Positions 50,951 through 60,194 are shown, counted from the stretch's first letter. The stretch is DNA of 64,000 nt from CAWEQW01 sp963811365 (GCA_963811365.1 CAWEQW010000005.1:1-64000), one strand, 5' to 3'. Notes: generated by a model not told the origin, from the letters alone. Numbers and translations: made by a program.

Positions 50951-52552
50951 TCACATCCGGAAGATGCCGTACGACGGCTCGGGGATCGGGGCGTGCGCGG
51001 CGGCGGCCAGGCCCATGCCGAGCACCCGCCTGGTGTCGACCGGGTCGATGACGCCGTCGTCCCACAGCCGCGCGGTCGAGTAGTACGGCGAGCCCTGGTC
51101 CTCGTACTGCTCGCGGATCGGGCGCTTGAACACCTCCTCCTCCTCGGCGCTCCACTGCTCGCCCCGCGCCTCGAGGCCGTCGCGGCGGACCGTCGCGAGC
51201 ACCGAGGCGGCCTGCTCGCCGCCCATCACGGAGATCCGCGCGTTGGGCCACATCCACAGGAACCGCGGGTCGTAGGCACGCCCGCACATGCCGTAGTTGC
51301 CGGCGCCGAACGAGCCGCCCACCACGACGGTGAACTTCGGCACCACCGAGCACGCCACCGCGGTGACCAGCTTGGCGCCGTCCCGGGCGATGCCACCGTT
51401 CTCGTACTCGCGGCCGACCATGAACCCGGTGATGTTCTGCAGGAAGACCAGCGGGATGCCGCGCTGGTTGGCGAGCTCGATGAAGTGCGCGCCCTTGAGC
51501 GAGGACTCGGAGAACAGGATGCCGTTGTTGGCGACGATCGCCACGGGATAGCCCCAGATCCGGGCGAAGCCGCAGACCAGCGTCTCGCCGTACAACGCCT
51601 TGAACTCGTGGAACCGGCTGCCGTCGACGACCCGCCGGATCACCTCGCGGACGTCGTACGGCGTGCGCGAGTCGGTCGGCACGACGTCGTACAGGCCGGC
51701 CGGGTCCTCCAGCGGCTCCTCCACCTCCGCCGTCGGGGCCCGCTCCGGGGTGGCGCCGCGCTCGAGGGTGCCGACGATCGAGCGCACGATGGCCAGCGCG
51801 TGCGGGTCGTCGTGCGCCAGGTGGTCGACGACCCCGGACCTGCGGGCGTGCACCTCGCCGCCGCCGAGCTCCTCGGCGGTGACCACCTCCCCGGTCGCGG
51901 CCTTCACCAGCGGCGGCCCGCCGAGGAAGATCGTGCCCTGGTCCTTGACGATCACCGTCTCGTCCGACATCGCCGGGACGTAGGCGCCGCCCGCCGTGCA
52001 GGAGCCGAGCACCGCGGCCACCTGCGGGATGCCCGTGGCCGACAGGGTGGCCTGGTTGAAGAAGATCCGGCCGAAGTGCTCCTTGTCCGGGAAGACCTCG
52101 TCCTGCATCGGCAGGAACGCGCCCCCGGAGTCGACCAGGTACAGGCACGGCAGCCGGTTCGCCCGGGCCACCTCCTGGGCCCGGAGGTGCTTCTTGACGG
52201 TGACCGGGTAGTAGGTGCCGCCCTTGACGGTGGCGTCGTTGGCGACCACGACGCAGAGCCGGCCGCTGACTCGGCCGACGCCGGTCACGATGCCGGCGGA
52301 CGGGACCGCGTCGTCGTACATCCCGGTGGCCGCCAGCGGGCTCAGCTCGAGGAAGGGGCTGCCCGGGTCGAGCAGCCGGTCCACCCGGTCACGGACCAGC
52401 AGCTTGCCGCGGTCGAGGTGCTTGCGGCGAGCGGACTCCGAGCCGCCACGACGGGCCCCGGACACCCGGGTGCGGAGCTCGGCGACGAGGTCGCGCATCG
52501 AGGCCGGACCGGCCTCCCGCGTCGTGGCGCCGCTCGAGGATGCTGTGGCCAC
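50951..52552 (-). CDS. liuB: Methylcrotonyl-CoA (acyl-CoA) carboxylase carboxyltransferase subunit
   Basis: 533 residues from GTG 52552, chosen because GGAGGG lies 4 nt upstream; the earlier ATG 52591 directly abuts an operator-like palindrome and would leave no room for a ribosome binding site. The carboxyltransferase fold is clear: NDATVKGGTYYPVTVKKHLR, GSCTAGGAYVPAMSDE, GFMVGREYENGGIARDGAKL and GGSFGAGNYGMCGRAYDPRF. With liuD and HMG-CoA lyase it forms the leucine-degradation module. Divergent from the TetR gene. Confidence 0.9.
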   Translation of the reverse strand: MATASSSGATTREAGPASMRDLVAELRTRVSGARRGGSESARRKHLDRGKLLVRDRVDRLLDPGSPFLELSPLAATGMYDDAVPSAGIVTGVGRVSGRLCVVVANDATVKGGTYYPVTVKKHLRAQEVARANRLPCLYLVDSGGAFLPMQDEVFPDKEHFGRIFFNQATLSATGIPQVAAVLGSCTAGGAYVPAMSDETVIVKDQGTIFLGGPPLVKAATGEVVTAEELGGGEVHARRSGVVDHLAHDDPHALAIVRSIVGTLERGATPERAPTAEVEEPLEDPAGLYDVVPTDSRTPYDVREVIRRVVDGSRFHEFKALYGETLVCGFARIWGYPVAIVANNGILFSESSLKGAHFIELANQRGIPLVFLQNITGFMVGREYENGGIARDGAKLVTAVACSVVPKFTVVVGGSFGAGNYGMCGRAYDPRFLWMWPNARISVMGGEQAASVLATVRRDGLEARGEQWSAEEEEVFKRPIREQYEDQGSPYYSTARLWDDGVIDPVDTRRVLGMGLAAAAHAPIPEPSYGIFRM

Positions 52553-52591
52553 ACTGCCCTCCGGGAGTCCGCGTCGGTACGTCGCGGCCAT

Positions 52592-52607
52592 GTTAGCGAT
52601 CGTTAAC
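52592..52607. promoter_or_regulatory. TetR-type operator upstream of liuB
   Basis: GTTAGCGATCGTTAAC is a 16-bp palindrome with one mismatched pair, located 40-55 nt upstream of the liuB start. A copy matching at 14 of 16 positions lies in front of the divergent TetR gene. Confidence 0.7.
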
Positions 52608-52773
52608 CTCGGCGTCCACCGGGAGCGGTGGTCGGAGCCCCTCGACCCGGCTCGGCGCACGTCGACCGCCCGACCACTCCGACCGGCACTCGGCGCGGGC
52701 CCTGGTCGCCTTCCGCGTGGGCACCCCGGTCGAGCGGGGCAAGTGCCGGTTCGAGTGGTCCCTGTGCCGAGAC

Positions 52774-52789
52774 GTGAACGAACGCTAAC
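52774..52789. promoter_or_regulatory. TetR-type operator upstream of its own gene
   Basis: GTGAACGAACGCTAAC matches the reverse complement of the liuB site at 14 of 16 positions and lies 21 nt before the TetR GTG. This suggests autoregulation plus control of the carboxylase operon by the same protein. Confidence 0.65.
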
Positions 52790-52810
52790 CGGGTGATCTA
52801 GGCTGCAAGG

Positions 52811-53362
52811 GTGACACCGCGCCGCGAGCAGATCCTGTCCACGGCCGCGGAGATGTTCGCGGCGCGCGGCTTCCACGGTGTCTCCGTCTCCGACCTCGGC
52901 GCCGCCTGCGGCATCTCAGGTCCCGCGCTCTACCGGCACTTCCCGTCCAAGGACGCGATGCTCGCCGAGATGCTGGTGTCGATCAGCGAGGAGCTGCTGG
53001 AGGTGGGCCACGAGCGGGTCGCCGAGGCGGCCGACCCTCACGAGGCCGTGCACGCGCTGGTGGACTGGCACGTCGACTTCGCGCTGCACAACAGGCCGCT
53101 GATCGTCGTGCAGGACCGCGACTGGGCCTCGCTGCCGGAGGCCGCGCGCCAGCAGGTGCGCGACCTCCAGCGCCGGTACGTCGAGCTGTGGGTGCAGCAG
53201 CTGCGCGCGCTGCACCGCGACCTGCCGGCCCGCCGCGCGCGGGCGATGGTGCACGCCGCCTTCGGCCTGATCAACTCCACGCCGCACAGCGCCATGCTCG
53301 GCGAAGCGGACATGCGTGCGGTGCTCGAGGAGATGGCGCTGCGGGCGCTCGACGTGGCGTAG
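52811..53362 (+). CDS. TetR-family regulator of the leucine/acyl-CoA operon
   Basis: 183 residues from GTG 52811. The N-terminal HTH reads AAEMFAARGFHGVSVSDLGA and ACGISGPALYRHFPSKDAML (about 12-51). The ligand domain has HEAVHALVDWHVDFALHNRP and AMVHAAFGLINSTPHS, similar to TetR regulators of fatty-acid and branched-chain acyl-CoA catabolism. Divergence from liuB and paired operators argue that it represses the carboxylase-lyase operon, probably relieved by an acyl-CoA. The ligand is inferred. The stop lies 5 nt from the convergent ABC permease stop. Confidence 0.88.
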   Translation: MTPRREQILSTAAEMFAARGFHGVSVSDLGAACGISGPALYRHFPSKDAMLAEMLVSISEELLEVGHERVAEAADPHEAVHALVDWHVDFALHNRPLIVVQDRDWASLPEAARQQVRDLQRRYVELWVQQLRALHRDLPARRARAMVHAAFGLINSTPHSAMLGEADMRAVLEEMALRALDVA

Positions 53363-53367
53363 CGCCG

Positions 53368-54150
53368 CTACTTGATCTCGGCGCGGTGCACCCGCAGCAC
53401 TCCGAGCGCGAACGGGACGACGATCCACAGCGTCGAGCCCACGGCGAGCTGTGCCCACTGCTCGCCCGACATCGACGACGCGGAGAACAGCGGCTGCTGC
53501 GACGTACCGAGGTCGAGCCACGGCCGCACGTGCCGAAGGCCCGTCACCAGCGAGGTCACGATCGTGAACGCGGTGGGCAGCACGAAGTAGAGCACGATGG
53601 CAGCCGCGGAGTTGAGCAGCAGCAGGCCGAAGGCGAGCCCTTGCAGGATCCCGCTCAGCTGCAGGATCACGAACTTGCCGACGTCGTCGGCACCGATGTG
53701 CGCCCATGCCTGGTCCGAGCCGCCCAGCAGCGTCGCGACCGCCGCGACCACCATGGCCAGCGCGATCGCGGACAGCCCGGCGATGACCGCCGCGATCACC
53801 TTGGCCCACAGCACCCTGCCGCGCACCGGCACGATCGTGAACGTCACCAGCGCGGTGCGCTGGCTCCACTCGCTGGTGACCAGCAGGATCCCGAGCACCG
53901 GCAGCAGGAAGCCCTGCGGTGTGGCCGTCACCCCCATGAAGTTGGTGAACGTCTTGTCCCGGGTGTGCGCGGTCAGGAAGAAGATCACGACGATCGCCGC
54001 GGTGATCACCCCGATCGCGACCAGCAGCCACATGCCGGCGCGGGTGTCCGCGAGCTTGCGCAGCTCCACGCGGACCAGCCGGCTCATCGGGATCCCGGGC
54101 GTGCCGGAGACGTCGAGGGTGGGGAGGTCGTCGTCGAGGACGGTGGTCAT
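53368..54150 (-). CDS. ABC-2 type transporter permease
   Basis: 260 residues with six predicted membrane spans (first WLLVAIGVITAAIVVIFFLT, about 41-60; last TLWIVVPFALGVLRVHRAEI). The N-terminal SRLVRVELRKLADTRAGMWL is the typical amphipathic lead of ABC-2 permeases. The gene overlaps the ATPase stop by 4 nt. The exporter substrate is unknown; with no neighbouring biosynthetic genes it may be a lipid or drug exporter. Confidence 0.88.
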   Translation of the reverse strand: MTTVLDDDLPTLDVSGTPGIPMSRLVRVELRKLADTRAGMWLLVAIGVITAAIVVIFFLTAHTRDKTFTNFMGVTATPQGFLLPVLGILLVTSEWSQRTALVTFTIVPVRGRVLWAKVIAAVIAGLSAIALAMVVAAVATLLGGSDQAWAHIGADDVGKFVILQLSGILQGLAFGLLLLNSAAAIVLYFVLPTAFTIVTSLVTGLRHVRPWLDLGTSQQPLFSASSMSGEQWAQLAVGSTLWIVVPFALGVLRVHRAEIK

Positions 54151-55085
54151 GCCACGGCTCCTTCGCGGTCGGAGGTCCGAGGGGCTGCGGAGCCGCCCGG
54201 GGTGTCACGCTGCGAGTCCGCCGTGAGCTCGAGGAACAGCTCCTCGAGCCCGGCGCCCTCGGCCGCCCGCAGCTCGACGAGGGTGATCCCGTCCCGCGCC
54301 GCGACCGCGCCGACCTCGACGGGTTCGGCCTCGCTGCGCAAGCCGCTGCCGGACGGGGCGACGGGCAGCCCGGCGACGGCGAGCGCCTCGGCCAGCCGGT
54401 CCTGCTCGACCGCGCGGACGTAGGTGCCGCGGGTCTGCAGCAGCTGCTCCTTGGTGCCCTGCGCGACGATCCGGCCTCGGCCGATGAGCACCAGGTCGTC
54501 GGCGATCTGCTCGACCTCGTGCAGCAGGTGCGAGGACAGCAGCACGGTCCCGCCGCGGCCGGCGTACTCGCGCAGCAGCCCACGCATCCAGTGGATCCCC
54601 GCCGGGTCCAGGCCGTTGGCGGGCTCGTCGAGGATCAGGATCGACGGGTCGCCGAGCAGCGCGTGCGCGATGCCGAGCCGCTGCCGCATCCCCAGGGAGT
54701 AGGTCCGCACCCGGCGTCTGGCCTCGGAGCGGGACAGCGAGACCCGCTCGAGCATGTCGTCGACCCGCGCGTCCGGAAGGCCCATCGCCCGCGCGCCGAG
54801 GGTGAGCACCTCGCGCCCGGTGCGTCCGGCGTGCTGGGCGCTGGCGTCCAGCAGCACCCCGACGTGGCGGGCGGGGTTGGGCAGGTCGACGTACCTGTGA
54901 CCACCGATGGTGACGTCGCCGCGACTGGCCGGCGTCAGCCCGACCATGATCCGCATCGTGGTGGACTTGCCGGCACCGTTGGGCCCCAGGAAGCCGGTGA
55001 CCTGTCCCGGCCGGCAGACGAACGACACGTCGTCCACTGCCAGGACCGCCCCGTAGTGCTTCGAGACTCCAGCGACTCTGATCAT
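54147..55085 (-). CDS. ABC transporter ATP-binding protein
   Basis: 312 residues if started at ATG 55085; ATG 55094 and GTG 55106 are in frame and none has a clear ribosome binding site. Walker A GPNGAGKSTT, signature YSLGMRQR, Walker B ILILDEPANGLDP and H-loop SSHLLHEVEQI are intact. The C-terminal extension of about 90 residues (LAEALAVAGLPVAPSGSG...) is typical of ABC-2 partner ATPases. Pairs with the permease at 53368. Confidence 0.9.
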   Translation of the reverse strand: MIRVAGVSKHYGAVLAVDDVSFVCRPGQVTGFLGPNGAGKSTTMRIMVGLTPASRGDVTIGGHRYVDLPNPARHVGVLLDASAQHAGRTGREVLTLGARAMGLPDARVDDMLERVSLSRSEARRRVRTYSLGMRQRLGIAHALLGDPSILILDEPANGLDPAGIHWMRGLLREYAGRGGTVLLSSHLLHEVEQIADDLVLIGRGRIVAQGTKEQLLQTRGTYVRAVEQDRLAEALAVAGLPVAPSGSGLRSEAEPVEVGAVAARDGITLVELRAAEGAGLEELFLELTADSQRDTPGGSAAPRTSDREGAVA

Positions 55086-55168
55086 GGCGCCCATCGTTGC
55101 CGACACCGGCGGCTGAACGCCACTCGACCGGCGGCCGGGGCGTGCCGGCCGCTGGCTAGGCTCGGTGC

Positions 55169-55657
55169 ATGGCCCTCCTCGACACGCCGATCGCCCGCCT
55201 GGACGGGTCGCCCACGACCCTCGAGGACCTCACCGGGCGGCAGCCCGCGCTCCTCGTCAACGTCGCGTCCCACTGCGGCCTCACCCCGCAGTACACCGCT
55301 CTCGAGGAGCTGCACCGCCGGTACGCCGGGCGCGGGTTCACCGTGGTGGGCGTGCCCTGCAACCAGTTCGGCGGCCAGGAGCCGGGCAGCGCGCAGGAGA
55401 TCGAGGAGTTCTGCTCGACGACCTACGGCGTGACCTTCCCGATGACCGAGAAGGTCGAGGTCAACGGCGAGGGCCGACACCCGGTGTTCGCCGAGCTGGT
55501 GGGGGTCGCCGACGACCAGGGGCGGCGCGGCGACATCGCGTGGAACTTCGAGAAGTTCCTGCTCGGCGGCGACGGCCGCGTCATGGCCCGGTTCAACCCC
55601 AGCGTCGTACCGGACGACCCGGCGTTGGTCGGCGCGATCGAGGAGCTGCTGGGCTGA
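55169..55657 (+). CDS. Glutathione peroxidase-family thiol peroxidase
   Basis: 162 residues. The peroxidatic Cys36 lies in NVASHCGLTPQY in place of selenocysteine. Gln and Trp partners lie in VPCNQFGGQEPGS and DIAWNFEKFLL. The second Cys region (EEFCSTTYGVTFPM) suggests that it is reduced by thioredoxin rather than glutathione, as usual for bacterial members. Repeat copy C lies between this gene and the convergent M13 peptidase. Confidence 0.93.
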   Translation: MALLDTPIARLDGSPTTLEDLTGRQPALLVNVASHCGLTPQYTALEELHRRYAGRGFTVVGVPCNQFGGQEPGSAQEIEEFCSTTYGVTFPMTEKVEVNGEGRHPVFAELVGVADDQGRRGDIAWNFEKFLLGGDGRVMARFNPSVVPDDPALVGAIEELLG

Positions 55658-55680
55658 CGGAGCACAGCCGAGACGTCCCG

Positions 55681-55762
55681 ACTTCCCACGACGTACCGGT
55701 CCTGCCCACGAGGTGTACGCCGTGGGGAGAGGCGGTTCGCCTGCATACCGTGGTGAACCGCC
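55681..55762. repeat. Palindromic interspersed repeat, copy C (rearranged)
   Basis: Contains the core CCCACGAGGTGTACGCCGTGGG and one full arm (complement GGCGGTTCACCACGGTATGC, ending 55762). The other arm is replaced by a second half-core ACTTCCCACGACGTACC (55681-55697). GGCGGTTC (55731-55738)/GAACCGCC (55755-55762) forms its own hairpin. It lies between convergent stops at 55657 and 55770. Confidence 0.85.
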
Positions 55763-55769
55763 GCTCGGG

Positions 55770-57725
55770 TCACCAGATCCGGACGCGGTCCCCGGGGTCG
55801 AGCCAGAGCCCGTCGCCGGGGGTGGTGGCGAAGGCCTCGTGGAACTCGTCGAGGTTGCGCACGATGTTCGCGCGGAACTCCGCGGGGCTGTGCGGGTCCA
55901 CGGTGAGCAGCTGGACCATCTGCTCCTTGCGGCGCTTGCTGCGCCAGATGTGCGCGAAGCTCAGGAACAGCCGCTGCACGCCGGTGAGCCCGTCGACGAC
56001 CGGCGGCTCCTGGGCGTCGAGGCTGATCAGGTAGGCCTTGAGCGCGATCGTCAGGCCACCGAGGTCGCCGATGTTCTCGCCCAGCGTGAGCTGGCCGTTG
56101 ACGTGCTCGCCGGGCAGCTCGCGCGGCTCGAAGGCGGCGTACTGCGTGACGAGCTTGTCGGCGCGCTCCTGGAACGCCGCCCGGTCCGCCTCGGTCCACC
56201 AGTTGAACATGTTGCCGTCCTGGTCGAACTGCGAGCCCTGGTCGTCGAAGCCGTGGCCGATCTCGTGACCGATCACCGCGCCGATCCCGCCGTAGTTCTC
56301 CGCCGGGTCGGCGTCGGCGTCGAAGAACGGCTTCTGCAGGATGCCGGCCGGGAAGCAGATCTCGTTGGTGCCGGGGTTGTAGTAGGCGTTGACGGTCTGC
56401 GGCAGCATGAACCACTCGCCGCGGTCCACCGGGGCGCCGATCTTGCGCAGCTGACGAGCCGTCTCGAAGGCCGCGGCGGCCCGGGCGTTGCCGAGCAGGT
56501 CGTCGGGGCGCACCTCGAGCGCCGAGTAGTCCCGGAACTCCTCGGGGTAGCCGATCTTGGGCCGGAAGGTCTCGAGCTTGCGGAACGCCCGCTGCTTGGT
56601 CTCCTCGCCCATCCAGTCCAGCTTCTCGATGTTGCGCCGGTAGGCCTCGATCAGGTTCGCGACCAGTCCGTCCATGATCTCCTTGGAGCGCGGCGGGAAG
56701 TGCCGGGCGACGTACTCCTCGCCGACCGCCTCGCCGACCGCGCCCTCGACGAAGCTGACGCCGCGCTTCCAGCGGGCCCGCTGCTCCGGCGTCCCGTTGA
56801 GGGTGCGCCCGAAGAAGTCGAAGTTCTCCTTGGAGAAGGCGGTGGACAGGTACGGCGCCGCGGCCCAGATGACCCGGACCGCGGCCCAGGCCTTCCACTC
56901 CTCGAGCGGTCGCTCGTCGATGACCGTGGAGAGGTGCTCGAGGTAGGACGGCTGCCGGACGACCGTCTCGGCGAGGGTCCGGTCGTCCGCGCCCAGCGCC
57001 CCGGCCCATACCTCCCACGGGAACGACGGTGCCAGCGCACGCAGCGCCGGGTAGTCGGTGAGGTTGTAGGTCTTGATCACGTCGCGGGTCTCCGCGCGCT
57101 CCCAGTGCCCCTGCGCCAGCCGGGTCTCGAGGTTCACCACCTGGTCGGCGGCGGCCGCGGCGGCCGGGTGACCGGCGAGCTCGAACATCCGCGCCAGGTG
57201 GCCGCGGTACGCCGAGCGGACGTCGGCGAACTTCTCCTCGCGGTAGTAGGACTCGTCGGGCAGGCCGAGCCCGCCCTGCATGACCTTGACGAGGTACCTG
57301 CCCGAGTCCCGGTCGTCGGTGTCGACGTACGCGCCGAAGAAGCCGCCACCGCCCTGGCGCTCCAGCGAGCCGACGTAGCCCGCCAGCTCCTCGAACGTCG
57401 ACAGCGACCCGAGCCGGTCCATGTCGGGGCGCACCGGCTCGAAGCCGAGGTCCTCCACCCGCTGCTCGTCCATGAAGCTGGCGTAGAGGTCACCGATCTT
57501 CTGGGCGTTCGAGCCGGGCTCGGGTGACGACGCCGCCAGCTCGGCGATGATCGCCCGCACCTGCTGCTCGGCGGTGTCGGCGAGGATCACGAAGCCACCC
57601 CACGAGGAGCGGTCGGCGGGGATCTCGACGGTCTCGAGCCACCGTCCGTTGACGTGGCCGAACAGGTCGTCTTGGGGGCGGATGCCGGGGTCCATGCCGT
57701 CTTTGGCATCGTCAAGAATGGTCAC
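55770..57725 (-). CDS. M13-family zinc metallopeptidase (neprilysin/PepO-like)
   Basis: 651 residues from GTG 57725. The zinc motif GAVIGHEIGHGFDDQGSQFD holds HEIGH with both His ligands and catalytic Glu; the third ligand Glu is in LTLGENIGDLGGL. An N-terminal PQDDLFGHVNGRWLETVEIP and NAYYNPGTNEICFPAGIL are family signatures. No signal peptide, so it is probably a cytoplasmic oligopeptidase, as for other actinobacterial PepO proteins. Confidence 0.94.
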   Translation of the reverse strand: MTILDDAKDGMDPGIRPQDDLFGHVNGRWLETVEIPADRSSWGGFVILADTAEQQVRAIIAELAASSPEPGSNAQKIGDLYASFMDEQRVEDLGFEPVRPDMDRLGSLSTFEELAGYVGSLERQGGGGFFGAYVDTDDRDSGRYLVKVMQGGLGLPDESYYREEKFADVRSAYRGHLARMFELAGHPAAAAAADQVVNLETRLAQGHWERAETRDVIKTYNLTDYPALRALAPSFPWEVWAGALGADDRTLAETVVRQPSYLEHLSTVIDERPLEEWKAWAAVRVIWAAAPYLSTAFSKENFDFFGRTLNGTPEQRARWKRGVSFVEGAVGEAVGEEYVARHFPPRSKEIMDGLVANLIEAYRRNIEKLDWMGEETKQRAFRKLETFRPKIGYPEEFRDYSALEVRPDDLLGNARAAAAFETARQLRKIGAPVDRGEWFMLPQTVNAYYNPGTNEICFPAGILQKPFFDADADPAENYGGIGAVIGHEIGHGFDDQGSQFDQDGNMFNWWTEADRAAFQERADKLVTQYAAFEPRELPGEHVNGQLTLGENIGDLGGLTIALKAYLISLDAQEPPVVDGLTGVQRLFLSFAHIWRSKRRKEQMVQLLTVDPHSPAEFRANIVRNLDEFHEAFATTPGDGLWLDPGDRVRIW

Positions 57726-57778
57726 GCCGGCCACCCTAGCCCGCAGGTGGTTCACCGGCCGGGTGAAAGGATCGCCGC

Positions 57779-58084
57779 ATGAGCGAGCACACCAGCCCAC
57801 CCACATCCGTCACCGTCCAGGACAACCCTGACGCGCGCCGCTACGAGGCCCTCACCGAGTCGGGGGTCGTGGCCGGGTTCGCGACCTACCGGCGGCAGGA
57901 CGGCACGATCGTGTTCGACCACACCGAGGTCGACGACGCCTTCGAGGGCCACGGCGTCGGGTCCACCCTGGCGCGCGGCGCTCTCGACGCGGTGCGCGAG
58001 GAAGGCCTGGTCGTGATCGTCGAGTGCCCGTTCGTGAAGACCTACATCGAGGGCCACCCCGACTACCAGGACCTGCTCGCCTGA
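57779..58084 (+). CDS. Small GNAT-family acetyltransferase (YidJ/COG2388 type)
   Basis: 101 residues. DGTIVFDHTEVDDAFEGHGV then GSTLARGALDAVREEG is the shortened GNAT motif A that binds acetyl-CoA (GHGVGSTLA). It ends VECPFVKTYIEGHPDYQDLL as in the COG2388 group. The small size and lack of an N-terminal arm suggest an acceptor unlike classical GNATs; the substrate is unknown. Confidence 0.9.
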   Translation: MSEHTSPPTSVTVQDNPDARRYEALTESGVVAGFATYRRQDGTIVFDHTEVDDAFEGHGVGSTLARGALDAVREEGLVVIVECPFVKTYIEGHPDYQDLLA

Positions 58085-58091
58085 GTGCGGT

Positions 58092-60194
58092 TCAGCCGCG
58101 AGCGGTGTCCCGGAAGGCGGCGCGCAGCGCGTCGGCTCCGGCCTTCACCCGCTCGGTGTGCCGGATGTAGTTCCAGGTCGGCCAGGTGTAGTGCAGCGAC
58201 GCCGCAGCGCCGTCGGCCGAGAAGGTGAGGCCCAGCCCGGGGATCCGCACCCCGGCGGCCGGGGTGCCCTCGCCCAGGGCGAGCCGGCTCGACGGGTCCG
58301 CGAGGCCCAGCATCGGCCACGGCACCCGCAGCCGGATGGTGCGGCCCGCGACCTGCCAGGTGGCGAGGCTGTCGTAGCGCCTCGCGGCCGGGTTCCAGTC
58401 ACCCTCGACGAGCCGGCCGACGTCCTGGAGCTCCGGCGGGAACCGGTGCCCCCGCACGCTCAGCGCCCGGTTGACGATCAGTCGGTACAGGTGCCACGGC
58501 TTGCCGACGTCCGGCTGGTAGCGCGGCGCCTCGGTGTCGAGGCGGACCGGGTCGAGCGCGGCGCGCACGGAGGCGGTGGCGGTCTTCTGGTGCAGGTCGA
58601 CGACGATCCGGTAGTCCTCGCCGCTCGGGTCGCCGGGGGCCGAGCCGGGCACCGTGTCCACTCCGACGACCAGCCGGCCGGGCACCCGGTCTCGGGCGGT
58701 GACGTCGAGGTGGACGTAGGAGGCGTCGGCGTCGGCGTGCACCGAGGCGACCGGACCGCTCGACGGACGGGCGTCGTGGGCGGCGTCGGGGAGCCGGGCC
58801 GAGTCGGTCGCGACGATGCCGAACCACTGCTCGTTGGTGAGCGGGTCGTGCCAGAGCTGGCGCCGGTCGGCGCCGGGCATCTGGTGCTCCTCGGTGTTCC
58901 AGGTCCGCTTGAACCACTCGTCGGCCCAGGCGAAGACCAGCCCGGCGCCCATCCCCTCGGCCCGGGCGACCCGCAGCAGGTCGGCGTCGATGGCCATCGC
59001 CTGCTGCTCGGTGTGGCCGCCCTGGTCGCGGCCGTCGATGCCGCGGTGCGCCGAGCCGAGGGAGGAGGGCACGCCGGTCTCGGTCACCAGCACCGGCATC
59101 GTGGTGAAGTGCGCCCGGAGCGCCGCGAGGTAGCCGGCGTACGGGTCCGGCCTGGCCCGCCACGTCGTCCTCGCCAGCGCCTTCTCGTGACGCAGGAAGT
59201 CCGGGTAGTACGGGTAGGCGTGGAAGCTCGCGAACGTGCCACCCGGCCAGGCGGCGGTGGTGCGGACGTGCTCGGCGTCCACGCCGACGAGGTCCTCCTG
59301 CGGCAGCGGCTCGTCGGGGTGCCGCAGCGGGTCCGTGGTCGGCCAGTTCACGAAGGCGAGCGGGTCCGAGCTGCCGCGCGCGGCCTCGGCCCCGGCGAGC
59401 GTCTCGAGGTGCCGGGCGATCCACCTCTCAGTGGCCGTGGCCCCCGCAGTGGCGCGGACGTAGCGCCCCGGCGAGTACGGCGCTTCGGCCTCGCGGCGGT
59501 CGGTGCGCCGCACGCCGGAGGGATCCCACTCGACGCCGACGATCCAGGCCATCAGCCACCCGGAGACGTCGGTGTGCCAGGTGCCCGAGGCATGACCGGG
59601 CGTGGGGGGGCGGGTCAGGTCGCCGTGCACCGCCGCGGAGGCGTCCCGGAGCTCGTGGGTGAAGCCGGTGTCGACCGCCGCGTCGTACAGCGTGCGGCCG
59701 GGTCCGACGTAGGACTCGTCGGGGAGGTAGACGCCCTGCACCAGATAGATCGGAGCCTCCGGATGGGCCCGGTCGTACGCCGCCAGCTCGTCGTAGAACG
59801 CGGGCGGGTGGATGGTGTAGATCCGCACCGCTCGCACCCCGAGCCGGCCCATCTCGGCGAACCAGCGGCGGTAGTCCTGCGCCGTGATCGCCAGCTCGCC
59901 GGGCTGGTGCAGCGGGGTCGTGCTGCCGAGGTTGACCCCGGGCACGAAGGTCTTGGCGCCCGAGGCGGTGTGCAGCGCGAAGCCGTCCGCGTGCGAGGTC
60001 GCCACGGAGGTGAGGCCGCGCGCCGTCACCGGCTTCGTCGCCCAGGACGGCGAGGACCCGCCGGCGGAGCCGCCCGACGAGGTGTCCGAGCCGGCGGATG
60101 CGGCTCCGGGGCCGGAGCCGGAGGTGCACCCGGCGAGCGCGAGCAGGAGACACGCGGCCACGGCGCCGACGCCCCGCGGACGACCGAAGCCCAT
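58092..60194 (-). CDS. Lipoprotein with glycoside-hydrolase-like TIM barrel
   Basis: 700 residues. The signal peptide with lipobox LALAGC (Cys23) is followed by a Gly/Ser linker and a barrel. The barrel contains FVPGVNLGSTTPLHQPGELA, RRWFAEMGRLGVRAVRIYTI, a possible acid/base GVEWDPSG and a possible nucleophile VLVTETGVPSS (Glu), the clan GH-A spacing. The C-terminal 230 residues are beta-rich (YVHLDVTARDRVPGRLVVGV), perhaps a carbohydrate-binding module. Probably an anchored exo-enzyme acting on polysaccharide; the family is not recognised with certainty. Confidence 0.75.
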   Translation of the reverse strand: MGFGRPRGVGAVAACLLLALAGCTSGSGPGAASAGSDTSSGGSAGGSSPSWATKPVTARGLTSVATSHADGFALHTASGAKTFVPGVNLGSTTPLHQPGELAITAQDYRRWFAEMGRLGVRAVRIYTIHPPAFYDELAAYDRAHPEAPIYLVQGVYLPDESYVGPGRTLYDAAVDTGFTHELRDASAAVHGDLTRPPTPGHASGTWHTDVSGWLMAWIVGVEWDPSGVRRTDRREAEAPYSPGRYVRATAGATATERWIARHLETLAGAEAARGSSDPLAFVNWPTTDPLRHPDEPLPQEDLVGVDAEHVRTTAAWPGGTFASFHAYPYYPDFLRHEKALARTTWRARPDPYAGYLAALRAHFTTMPVLVTETGVPSSLGSAHRGIDGRDQGGHTEQQAMAIDADLLRVARAEGMGAGLVFAWADEWFKRTWNTEEHQMPGADRRQLWHDPLTNEQWFGIVATDSARLPDAAHDARPSSGPVASVHADADASYVHLDVTARDRVPGRLVVGVDTVPGSAPGDPSGEDYRIVVDLHQKTATASVRAALDPVRLDTEAPRYQPDVGKPWHLYRLIVNRALSVRGHRFPPELQDVGRLVEGDWNPAARRYDSLATWQVAGRTIRLRVPWPMLGLADPSSRLALGEGTPAAGVRIPGLGLTFSADGAAASLHYTWPTWNYIRHTERVKAGADALRAAFRDTARG

